Shown piece by piece: positions 47,135 through 56,676 of a DNA stretch of 64,000 nucleotides (positions are counted from its first letter, which is position 1; the number at the start of each line of letters is the position of its first letter). The stretch comes from Takakia lepidozioides (lineage: Eukaryota > Streptophyta > Takakiopsida > Takakiales > Takakiaceae): contig CM060731.1 in NCBI GenBank assembly GCA_030704615.1, forward strand, positions 87,588,756 to 87,652,755. The letters run 5' to 3'. The notes beneath the pieces are model-generated. The model was not told the origin of the DNA and searched no databases. It saw only the letters and a list, made by a program, of their open reading frames with translations. The translations under genes were made by a program, and so were the position numbers.

Positions 47135-47863
47135 TGTCGCGGCCCTTTGCCTTGAGGGCAGGGGGTCGGGACACATGAGGGGCTGCCCCTGTGGTGGGGG
47201 CAACGGCAGCGATAGGTATGGGGGGCTGAAGCACCCTTGAGTGCCCAAGGCACTCAGGGAAGCGGAGGCGCTCACTAGGTGGAAGCCCCGCACACCGGGT
47301 TGCGGTGGGGGTGGCTCCACAAGGGGTGGTGGTAGCTTAGCGGGACTTAGTGGGGGTGGCATAGGACTCACCATAGGGGCGGAGACCTCGTGGTGGGAGT
47401 CATGGGGAGTTTTGGGACTCATCACGGTCCATAGGGGCCGTGGTGAGCGGGCCAAGACTCACCGCGACTCATCACCGGGAGTCGAGGGTTTTCGTGGTGG
47501 TTCGCCATAAAATGGCATGGCTGGTTGTGGAACCCCCGCGGACAGCTACAGAAGTATATATAGGGAGTAGTAACCCCGAGAACGGTGCAAGCCCGTTGGA
47601 GACCAAAAACTAGTGAGTAAGCGAGCGAGCCGGAAAGCGACCAAAGAGTGGGGAGCTGTTCCGGACTGCCATCTACCAAAGGGAATCCTCCTAGTCTCAA
47701 TTAGGTGGAGGGTTTAGAGGGAAGCGAAGGGGGGGACCGTTATGTCCCGGTGAGCAGCCGAAGCTCCAAGTTGGCCCGGGCGGCCAGGTTGGGAGTCAGA
47801 CGCGCGCATCAAAGCAAGTATCTATGACTTGAAGGGGAGCTTACCGAAGTGAGGTGCGCGACA
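47135..47863 (+). repeat. 3' LTR of A4
   Basis: The LTR is almost identical to the 5' LTR, with six substitutions and one single-base indel by eye. It is followed directly by the duplication TACTG and then SINE sequence. Confidence 0.95.
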
Positions 47864-48135
47864 TACTGCCTTCCGCTAGGAAGGTGGACACCTTTGTGAC
47901 ACCAAGGGTGGATTGAACCCACAACCACTTTCGAGGTGGTATGTGCCCATTACCACTGGGCTACAACTTGGTTGTCCAGTGTACAAGACATTCTACACAA
48001 GCTATGCTGCCTCGGCAACGAACACCCCGAGTACACAGCCGTCATAGAGAAGCGCATGAGCGAGCAAGGCTTCAAGCTACCCTCCAACACGTCCTCCGCC
48101 CGGTCCACACAATCGGGATTAAGCGGAGGCTCGGT

Positions 48136-49326
48136 CTAGGGAATTCCAAAAAGGCCTTGATGTGAAATGCATTGCAATTCACTTGATCACCCCCTAAAAG
48201 TGCGCAATTCAATTGAATTGCAATGGCAATTCAATTGAACTAACCCTCATTTGCAATTCAATTGAATTGTCGGCACACGATTCAATTGAATTGCCAATTC
48301 GCAATTCAATTGAATCGCTAGTTGGCAATTCAATTGAATTGCTGACTACAATTCAATTGAATTGTAATCTATAATTTTTAACTTATTTCTGTATATAATA
48401 TATATATATTTAAATTATACATATATACATACACAGGTATAAGCTAAAAATACATGTTGCCCGTCTATTCTTGCTGTCCGTCTGTCAATCCTTTGCCCGT
48501 GGTAAGGCTTGAGCCCAAGATAAGCCTAAGGGAGAGCGAGAGAGGGAGAGAGAGAGAGAGAGGGGAAGTCACGAAGCGCTTGTAAAAGCGGGATTGTCTC
48601 TCTTTGTGGATGTTGGTGCCAATATATGGCTATGTACATATACCAAACATGATACCAATGTAAGAGTATCAACGTGTAAGAGTTTGATATATTAAACTTA
48701 TATAGAACACACATCCCAACTTCAACATGATACCTTTATAAGGGTATTGAAATTTTTGATAATTCTCAAGATGAACATATTTTTTGTTTTCTTTATCCTG
48801 GGCAGATACTAGTGTTAGGGGACTACATGGTGATGCAGGGGAAGCCTTTCATCAATTGTCAGGTTTGATTTTGTCTGTTTTTTTCGGAGCCAGCCATGTT
48901 TCTTTTGCTAGTGAAACACAGGAAGCTGCTGATCTGTCTCCGGCTCTCCCTTTCTCGTTGAGGCTAAGGGTGGTTTCACAACTCCACAATTTCCTCAAGG
49001 GCACAAGAAAGAGGGCCAGCAAGAATAGACGGGCACATGTATTTTTAGCTTATACTCTTATATGTATAATATAATTTGAATATATACATGTACATATATA
49101 TTATATATTATATACAAAAATAAGTTAAAAATTATAGATTACAATTCAATTCAATTGTAGTCAGCAATTCAATTGAATTGCCAATTCGCAATTCAATTGA
49201 ATCGTGTGTGCCGACAATTCAATTGAATTGCAAATTAGGGTTAGTTCAATTGAATTGCGCATTTTTAGGGGGTGATCAAGTGAATTGCGATGCATTTCAC
49301 ATCAAGGCCTTTTTGGAATTCCCTAG
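48136..49326. mobile_element. 1.2-kb non-autonomous element with long inverted repeats
   Basis: Terminal inverted repeats of about 341 bp (48136-48476) and 310 bp (49017-49326) start CTAGGGAATTCCAAAAAGGC and end ATTCTTGCTG. Each arm carries a run of the 14-16 bp palindrome AATTCAATTGAATT: seven copies in the left arm and five or six in the right, which lacks one or two. The 540-bp core has no transposase. Flanking sequence shows no clear duplication; a TA or CTAG duplication cannot be told from the ends. It interrupts the exon-like frame in phase (1191 bases). Confidence 0.85.
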
Positions 49327-49465
49327 CAAGGCCTCCCCAGGCTCCTACAACCCCCTCTCAAGAACTCCAAAATCCAATGCGTCTAACTCACCCCCCAGAT
49401 CAAGGGGTAGCGGCAGCATTGTAAGGGTTGAATTTACGCCACCCGGTTCGTCGTCCCTAAGGTGA

Positions 49466-51759
49466 ACTAATTATATAATTTATAAATAAACAGAAGATTG
49501 ACGTGTGGGTTACACAGAACTAGACGTGTGGAAGTGACCGACAGCGACTATTGACCCCAAATGACTCCCTCAGAAGAAACAAGGATATCTGTTGTGCCTG
49601 TCAGATGACGACTAAGCGGAATGTTGGTCCCCACTGCAAATATCTCAGTGAGATGCCACTCCGTGAGCCGTAAAAACCTACGGTTTTTTTCTCTTTCTAT
49701 TTTCAGGGAGCTTACCTGGCGGAATGTCACGTCAACAGTGAGCGGGGGATCTTACGCGTAATGTCCCGTGGGAGATTATGCACGCCATCTTTTCTTTACA
49801 ATCTCATCTTTTATGTTATATGCCACAATCTGAGCCGTCCACAGCGAAAAGAAACGGGAAAGAAACCCTATGTCTTTACGCAGTGTAAGTCCCCCACCCT
49901 GGGGGAGGTACCTTGGTATTCGTGTCGTGACCTCGGGCTGCGCCATCGGTCACTCCCCTCACACCGCGGTACACCCTCGGGTGGGGATTCTGGACATTCC
50001 ATTATTCACTCTAAATTTTGTGCCTTGCCTCTGCATAACCTTGGCGATTTACAATTTACCCAATCATAGCACATCCAAGTCTAAGTTAGACCCCTCTCTC
50101 TCTTGAGCAGGTAGCCCAGTGGTTGGGTGTTTGTGCCTTGCCTGTGCATAACCTAGGTGATCTTGGGTTCAATCCTTCAACATGTGCCTTCAGACCGTCC
50201 ATTGGGCCCTCGATGGCCTGTGTGCTGAGCAGTAGGCTCTGTAAATTAACTACGTTAAAGAAACTTTATCTTATCTCTTCATCTCTACCCGTGTAGAGCA
50301 TTCTTATCTCCCAGAAAACATGCAATTCCCTAGAGAGAGAGGACGTCCGCCACTAACTTCACCTTTCGGCTACGGTGCCCATGCAATCGAGTATTATGTG
50401 GGCCCGCATGCCAGCCGACTTTCATTCATAAAACAGAAGCAAATAGATGAAAAGAAGAGAAGAAGATGGAGGAGAAGGAAAGAGTGCGGCTACTCACCCA
50501 CCAGGGTCAGGGTCAGGGTGTGGGTGCGAGGGCGTCGGCAGTTTTGTCTGGCACGGTCCTCACACGGGCCGCGCGGCCGCAGGGATGTGTCGCGTGCTGA
50601 GTGGTGTCCACGGAATGTGCGCAGTGTGAGGACTTGACGTGCGGTGAAAGTTCGAGGTGTATGGTGGGCTTTCCACTGTTGCCCACCCTGCTCCCTGCGA
50701 CTGTGTTTGCATGGCAGCGAGTTGCGGGTGTAGCTCCTGTGTGTAGACGGCTTGGAAGTTTCCGTAAGAGAGTGTGATATTCGTTGTTTCCATTTCTCGC
50801 TTGTACGTGTGCTGGGCTCTGTTTCCGTGTGAGGAGCGACCTTCAACTGGCCGCAGGATTGATAGGTGAAGGCGGCTTTTTGAGCATTTATGCAGGGCGT
50901 GTGATGGATCATGCGGTACTGTAAGATCACTCAGAGGTCCTGGAGAATTTTCTTCTGAGCTAGTGTTTAATCTGAGCTGGAGGCTTGCCTTCCGCCACTA
51001 TACGGTGACTCAGATACCTTCCTGGCTATCGCTCGACGTAATTTAACTACTATGATTTCCTACTCCGGCCATTGATGCAGCGGTGGTTGTGTGCACAGAT
51101 CTTGAAGCCATCCTTACGGTCCCTGTCAATGCTCTCGCCTCTGTTAGCTGAACTCACGTTTGATTGAGCATCAGAATCGTTCTGAGCCTCCGCTTGAATC
51201 TCTTCCTCGGTGATTGTAGCATCCCCGAGTTACCGGGTTTCCTATGCAATGAAGTTGAATAGTGAGCATGTCAATCGCGGAGCTCCGTAGGATGCACCGT
51301 TTGAGCTGGCATGGATTCTTTACGTGTTTGTTGTATGTGGAGTTGCGACGTCTTTCCCACTTAGGTCGATCGCCGGCAGGGGCTCTTATCAGAGTATCGC
51401 CTGTTTCATTGGCCTGCACCAACCCCCACAGGTACCTAACTGCCTCTGCTCGATTTTTTATCAACTTAGCACTCATGTTACTGGGCTTTCCCCTGGTTCA
51501 TCATGGTGTCGTGTTCGTTCTCGTGTTACTTTCGTCGCTCTGCCTTCCGTTGGTTGTCAACTTTTACCAAATTCAGCATAGCCGATGGTGCAGTCATCGT
51601 GATTCGCTTCTGGGTGTCTCGTTGATCCTTAGCCTGAATTTTCACCGTTCTGGGTGATGGAATTTGTTCTACCTGTTCCTAGAACTTCTGACAGATTGCG
51701 CTATGTTTTTGGTTGTGAATGCAGGGCGGTTTTTATGAACGCCAGCCATTCTTGTTACC
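49466..51759. other. Spacer upstream of the pseudokinase gene
   Basis: No coding gene recognised apart from a SINE at 50105. The last part should hold the pseudokinase promoter and leader. A CAG-GTACCT donor at 51432 and a polypyrimidine-TGCAG acceptor ending at 51724 could bound an intron in the leader, but this is unproven. Confidence 0.4.
50105..50290 (+). mobile_element. SINE, family 3
   Basis: GTAGCCCAGTGGTTGG (box A) and GGTTCAATCC (box B) lie at tRNA spacing, followed by a body of about 110 bases and a pyrimidine-rich end. The body differs from families 1 and 2. I could not define a target duplication. Confidence 0.6.
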
Positions 51760-53043
51760 ATGTGTCTACTGAAATACATATTCGATGTGCAGCCTGTAAA
51801 ATCACGGAGAGACACTTCGTTCCCGAGTCGGAGGTCCAGGTCTAGGGTTCCTGAGGATAGCAGCTTGGAGTTAAGCACCAGTACGTACACATCCAGCCAG
51901 GTGTCAAAAGAGTCTCAAGTCTCAACCAGCAGTACATCATCTCTGGCGGGCCTCAAGGATATGCTCTCAGATGGTGCACACATTTTCAGCTACAAAGACA
52001 TTAGCAGAGCGACTGACCATTTCAGCTCTTCAAAGAAAGTGGGGACCTCAGTTTTCCGGGGTATGATCCACAACATGGACGTGGCCATAGTGGTTGACAA
52101 GAAAGGGGCCATTCATACAGATTTTACTGCCGAGATCAAAAACTTGTGTAGTGTGCATCACTCCAATCTCGTGAAGATGATTGGTGGGTGCATGAGTGGA
52201 GACCAAGTCTACCTTGTGTACGAGTTTATTGCAGGTGGAAACCTGCGGCAATACCTCCACAGCAGCATCTCCCCAGGCTTCTCAGCTCTTCCATCGTGGA
52301 CAGGCAGACTTCAGGTTGCCCTTGATGTGGCTAAAGGCCTTGAGTACATCCATGACCATACTCACACACCCTTTGTACATAAGTATATAAAGAGCAGCAA
52401 CATCCTTGTGGACAGCGAACTGCACGTCAGGATTGCAAATTTTGGAGTTGCACGGATTAGGGGAGAATTTGCCACAGATTCAGGGGCAGGGGTAGCAGAA
52501 GCCCACACATCTAGTAGCGGAGAGATATCTGAGATAAGAGGACAGGAGACTCCCAAAAGATCCTTGCGGTCTACTGCACGGTCCCGCAGCATCAAGATAA
52601 CTGGGACACATGGGTATATGGCCCCTGAGTACGTCTCTGCTGGGTTAGTCACGCCGAAGCTTGATGTGTTCTCCTTTGGTGTAATATTGTTAGAGATTCT
52701 GTCTGGCCAGGAAGCAGTAAAACTCCAGCCACTCACAAGGACAAATTCTTATCAGAAGACCTTGCTTCCTGAAGTTATTGGAGCATTTTTTGCAGACAGC
52801 CACCCAAAGAGCAGGCTGCGGACATGGATGGATCCTCTGCTTAGGGATTCTTTTCCTCTAGATTGTGCATTCAGGACTGCACAGTTGGCCAAAAGTTGTG
52901 TGGAACCCGACCCACAGTTAAGACCGCCAATGCGAAACGTCGCAATGACTCTTTTGCAGATTCTTATTGCATCTCAGGCATGGGAGGAGAACATGTTAGC
53001 TTCCAAGAACTTGCAGATAACCAACACAATTGAGGCACGCTGA
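51760..53043 (+). CDS. Cytoplasmic pseudokinase of the plant LysM-kinase-3-like group
   Basis: A single exon encodes 427 residues. The N-terminus (MCLLKY, then a Ser/Arg-rich 70-residue tail) has no signal peptide, LysM or membrane span. It resembles the short MCK-type start of a plant kinase-like family usually annotated 'LysM domain receptor-like kinase 3'. The kinase fold follows from about residue 75: YKDISRATDHF, a degenerate Gly loop, LVKMIGGCMSGDQVYLVYEF, GYMAPEYVSAG, DVFSFGVILLEILSG and a C-lobe ending near 410. All three catalytic motifs are lost: VAIV replaces VAIK (Val111), HKY replaces HRD (207-209) and NFG replaces DFG (227-229). It should bind partners rather than phosphorylate. 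The frame is intact, so I take it as a real gene, probably a scaffold in signalling. Substrate and partner are unknown. Confidence 0.85.
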   Translation: MCLLKYIFDVQPVKSRRDTSFPSRRSRSRVPEDSSLELSTSTYTSSQVSKESQVSTSSTSSLAGLKDMLSDGAHIFSYKDISRATDHFSSSKKVGTSVFRGMIHNMDVAIVVDKKGAIHTDFTAEIKNLCSVHHSNLVKMIGGCMSGDQVYLVYEFIAGGNLRQYLHSSISPGFSALPSWTGRLQVALDVAKGLEYIHDHTHTPFVHKYIKSSNILVDSELHVRIANFGVARIRGEFATDSGAGVAEAHTSSSGEISEIRGQETPKRSLRSTARSRSIKITGTHGYMAPEYVSAGLVTPKLDVFSFGVILLEILSGQEAVKLQPLTRTNSYQKTLLPEVIGAFFADSHPKSRLRTWMDPLLRDSFPLDCAFRTAQLAKSCVEPDPQLRPPMRNVAMTLLQILIASQAWEENMLASKNLQITNTIEAR

Positions 53044-53550
53044 GCTTAAAGAGAGCCGCCATCTCATTTCTCTTTTTCCAATCTGGTTCTGTCATAGAAC
53101 CCTCAATTAGCTGATGTTCACTGTTGAATTGTATAATTTTTACAAAACTATACTCTTATTTTACACAAGGGTTAAACGAATGCACATTTTTCCATTCTTC
53201 CTGCGTGCTAACTGTCTGGTATCGTGTCTGTTTGATGATGTGAGACCAACAACAATGGCAATGGTTGAGACTGCACTATTCAACTAAAGCAGCACTTGCA
53301 CCTGCACCTGTTATTCTTGCACCTGTTATTCTTCTCTTATCATAGTTTCTCTCCCTATTCTTTCCTCATCTCTTCATTGGTATAATTTCCTTGCACACTT
53401 ACATGGATGTATATGGCTTCAGAGTCATAGGCACTAATATGAGCATCATCTATCTCTCTCTCTCTCACCTTGCCAAAGTAGAGTTTTATGGAAAACTCCC
53501 CTTCATGTTTTAGTTTTTCACTTTGGCACCTAACTCCAAAAATGGTCATT
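53044..53550. other. 3' flank of the pseudokinase gene
   Basis: AT-rich and pyrimidine-rich sequence, probably including the 3' untranslated region. No gene recognised. Confidence 0.4.
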
Positions 53551-53740
53551 GGGCCAACTTGGAGCTTCGGCTGTTCACCGGTCTCCCCTTTGCTCCCCGT
53601 GCAACCCTCGACTACGCGAGCTGAGTGGAAATTCCCTTTGGTTGTAGGCAGTCCAAAATAGGCTCCTCACACTTTTGTCGCTTTCCAAAATACTTCACCG
53701 CCTGACATTGTCCGTGAACACCTTCACCGGGTTGGAATTG
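53551..53740 (-). repeat. Element A5: small chromovirus scrap
   Basis: About 145 bases of family A LTR (53551-53696, minus) are fused to about 40 bases of the RNase H region (53697-53737, minus; complement of 44576-44620). The two are not adjacent in the element, so a deletion joined them. Confidence 0.75.
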
Positions 53741-53810
53741 TCATGGTTTCACTCATGGTTAACTAAAATTACCTATTTTTAGTTAATTATGATATTTTGG
53801 ATATTTATAT

Positions 53811-55735
53811 TTGTATTTTATGTGTTGGGACTTCATTTGGTCTCATATACCAAATGAGGTGGCAAGCCGCACTTGGGACATGGGGATAGTGGCTGCAAAA
53901 GGAGATTCTCTCGGTGTTAGACATGAGCTTGAGGAGCAGGGTCGCATGCGCCATCTATGGGCCGAACAAAATGGTGTGGACCCGAAGGGTGTTGTACGGT
54001 GGAAGTATAGGCGCGCACCTTGGCAATGGACAAATGAGGAATACAAGAAAGTGATAGCCACCATAAATGATGTCCGAACACCAACTGGTTATGGGTCATC
54101 CCTTCGTATGAAGTTCAGCGAAAAAGACGGGGTCCATGGTTTGAAGTCTCATGACTACCACAATCTATTGCAAGACATCTTGCCCATTGCAGTACGTGGG
54201 ATATTGACTCCCGAGGTTCATGAGACAATCTATAGATTGGGAGGCTTTTTCCGGTGGATTTGCTCCAAAAAGTTGGAAGAAGCAGATTTTCCACGCATGA
54301 AGAAGGAGGCGGCGGAGGTAATGTGTATGTTGGAGATGCACCTTCCTCCCTCCTTCTTTGACATCCAAGTGCACTTGGTTGTACTTAGTGGAAGAGGCTT
54401 CGATTGCCGGTCCCGTTCATTCTCGGTGGATGTACTTCCTTGAGCGTTATATGAAGACTTTGAAAGGATTTGTAAAACAAATGACGCACCCAGAGGGTAG
54501 CATGGCGGAGGGGTATATGTTGCAATAAGCTATGTTCTATTGCACGGAGTACATGGTAAGGATGGATGAGGAAGCCCCTCGGATGTGGAAGGAAGAGGAG
54601 GATGCACGAACCAAGGACATCGTTTTGCCCAAAAAATCGAAGAGGGTAAAATTGCCGACCTTGGTGATTGAGCAAGCGCATGACTTCATACTGAAGAACA
54701 CCCCATCCATACATGAGTGGGAGGCAAGATACAATAATCTTGTTTAGCAACGAGAGCAGGAGACCTTGCATGGAGGCGGAACCATTAAGGCCGGTTACTA
54801 GACCCCACGACGAGGAGCGGCCGCCGGAATGTTCCTTCACAAAATTTGCCCATAGAATTGCAGCCTCTAAGTTCATTCCAACAGTGGCTTCGGATTTCAG
54901 TTTATGACGCCGTTGCTCAAGGAGAGGTGATTTCAGATTTGGTGCAAGACATTGCAAGGGGCCCCTCTCAATTCGTGACCTCATACACGGCGATTTGGAT
55001 TCACGATCGTCATTTCCACATTCGTCTCTTGACATGAAGCGCAAAACAACCTTTGATTCTGGCTTGTGTGCTACATATTGGCAAGACCCCGTGTGGGGCA
55101 AGGGAGGATACACGACCTGCTAGGAGCAAACTTGAGTACATTGAGAGCTTGAGAGCATACCCCTTCAACTATCCAATTACTAATGGGTCAACCACCAGTT
55201 CACCACATCTTGTGGGGCCCTCCGCAACACTAGTGTAAAATGATTGTGGTTTCATGTGCGTCAATGCAGATAGGCTCAACCCTACTCATCGTCCCTTCGA
55301 TGAGCCTTTTTCATGGCCTTCAGACATGGAGCAAGTTTTCTTCTCTGATGACAAAACAAAAGGGGGAATTGGAAGGTGGTTGTGATGCTCAGCCAAGAGG
55401 AAGACGTATCTATCATGGTCTCGATCTCCATGGGGTGAGGCAATTGCAGTGGACGGAGAACTAGTCATAATGATGCTGATGCTGGAGGTTGGGTAGAGGG
55501 GTAGAAGAGGATATGGCACCCGCGGACAATGCATCCGGACCCTATATGATGAAGCTCTAGAAGATACAGATGTTGGAGAAGAAGACGAAGACACGGCCAT
55601 TGGCAACGAGGTGGAGGATGATTCCGAGGTGTCTTTTGAGGGCCGGGCCATTTATGATGATGACTCCGATGACCAAGAAGACTTGCAGCTTGATGAGGAT
55701 GAAGAAGCTCCGGATGATGATGTTCAAGTTGATTA
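53811..55735 (+). pseudogene. CACTA (En/Spm-type) transposase C-terminal remnant
   Basis: The frame starting at 53811 contains GLKSHDYHNLLQDILPIAVR, RLGGFFRWICSK and MLEMHLPPSFFDIQVHL, the block (DUF4218 type) that follows the catalytic domain in plant CACTA transposases. After a frame change near 54385, RWMYFLERYMKTLKGFV and HPEGSMAEGY continue it. A W-R-x..FHIR stretch near 54880-55030 and NADRLNPTHRPFDEPF with WPSDMEQVFF near 55256-55350 match the C-terminal domain (DUF4216 type). An acidic tail ends at 55735. The catalytic part upstream is missing. Confidence 0.85.
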
Positions 55736-56069
55736 GACACAAATCAAAGCTACATAACAATTCTCGCACCGAATGCACCCATCCCTTCCGATTGATTGTA
55801 CATGTACCTGCATATTGTACTTTATTTCTATGATTGATCAAATATGGCTAGTGGCTGGTAGTCTTTCAAGAAAGAAGGCAGAGGCAATGAATATGTTGGA
55901 TCAACACATACAAATGTGGTATCAGCGAATTATCAAAATGAATGTCACAATCTACAAGAAGGTCCACAACAACAAGCTAAACCATAAAGAAAAACAACAC
56001 CCTACCCCAGTACCATATGAAAAAAAAAAACTAAGAACCCCCAAGGCCCTAAACCTAACCCTAGAAAGC

Positions 56070-56676
56070 ATGCCGTCGTTGCCTGCGACCCCCACGGCGT
56101 CGCCATCTGCGACGCGATTTTTAGGATTTAGAGGCTGGGGGTCGCAAACGGTGACGGCCAACCGTCCGCCAACTGCAACCCCTGTTTTTTTGAATGGATT
56201 TATGAGGTATGGGGTTGCAAACGGCGACGGCCAGCCGTCGCAAACTGTGACCTGTTTTTTTGTTTTTGCAAGAATAGGGCAGCCTGACAGTTTTGCGACC
56301 CCCCGCCGTCGCCAGGGCCTTTTGCCTTCACCCGGCCCCCCATTCCAACCCGATGCGTCCGGCCCTGGGCCGGCGGCGTAAGAAAGGGCTGCGATAAAAG
56401 AAAGGGCAAAAGGGTTTTTTTTTTCGGCGTTCCGACAACCGTTCGTCGCAAAAAGGGCTGCCTTCTGCCCTTCGTTGGGTGGGCGACGCTTGGGCGTCGC
56501 ATGGAAGGGCTGCCTTTTGCCCTTCATGCCTCCCGTGCGATGGCCAGGCGTCGCCGCCCTGGCCCCGGCGCCAGGTGGCGATCCGCGGGAGGTTTTGGCT
56601 GCAACGGCTCGCGCCGCGCGGGGCGTGGGGGCGCAACAAACACCCCCCCCCCCCCCACCCACCATTTGCTGTAGTG
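56070..56676 (+). repeat. CACTA 3' subterminal repeats and terminus
   Basis: Between 56080 and 56620 GTCGCAAACGG(T/C)GACGGCC-type motifs recur in both orientations, the pattern of transposase-binding subterminal repeats. The sequence ends CCATTTGCTGTAGTG at 56676, the complement of CACTACAGCAAATGG, a classic CACTA terminus. The partner 5' terminus was not found. A poly-C run lies at about 56643-56656. Confidence 0.8.

Larger units (their letters stand above)
40966..47863 (+). mobile_element. Element A4: nearly complete chromodomain Ty3/Gypsy retrotransposon
   Basis: Two LTRs (728 and 729 bp) enclose primer site, gag, protease, reverse transcriptase, RNase H, integrase and chromodomain in the order of a chromovirus. 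A 5-bp target duplication TACTG flanks it (40961-40965 and 47864-47868). The LTRs differ at about six positions, so it is young. It is nevertheless disabled: a frame change after protease, a deletion and frame change in RNase H, a TAG before the RNase H end (44520) and a lost base ahead of the chromodomain. It sits inside a SINE. Confidence 0.95.
40890..47979 (-). mobile_element. SINE, family 1, split by element A4
   Basis: The tRNA-like head (box A TAGCCCAGTGG, box B GGTTCAATCC) is at 47869-47979 and the 3' end at 40890-40965. The chromovirus at 40966-47863 separates them. The SINE target duplication TGTACAAGA is perfect (40881-40889 and 47980-47988). Without A4 and one copy of its 5-bp duplication the SINE is about 187 bp, like its relatives. 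Confidence 0.9.
40780..49465 (+). pseudogene. Unidentified exon-like frame split by a SINE and a TIR element
   Basis: Three segments join in one frame: 40780-40889, 47989-48135 and 49327-49465 (TGA stop at 49463). The first reads VECAAYVGSRGTEAK, then GNELVLVELRDNVQ; the second continues HKLCCLGNEHPEYTAVIEKR; the third is Ser/Pro-rich, ending RVEFTPPGSSSLR. The SINE target duplication fixes the first join exactly, and the second join is in phase. I do not recognise the protein. It could be the last exon of a host gene, or a gene fragment captured together with the chaperonin-like exon just upstream. An AG at 40793-40794 could be its acceptor. Confidence 0.6.

Noticed and set aside
48190-48370. 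Regularly spaced 16-base repeats resembling a CRISPR array
   Set aside because: The repeats are palindromes inside the arms of a terminal-inverted-repeat element in a plant genome; spacers are of unequal length.
48134-49328. A TA or CTAG target duplication for the inverted-repeat element
   Set aside because: Because the ends are themselves CTAG and complementary, the duplication cannot be separated from the terminal repeat; removal of the whole 1191 bases restores an in-phase frame, which argues against counting those bases as target.
50320-50637. A GC-rich plus-strand frame of 105 codons before the pseudokinase
   Set aside because: Arg-rich low-complexity translation, overlapping open frames on both strands and no motif; more likely promoter or leader sequence.
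55773-56381. A plus-strand frame of about 200 codons after the CACTA transposase
   Set aside because: It runs through the subterminal repeat region and its translation is a by-product of those repeats.
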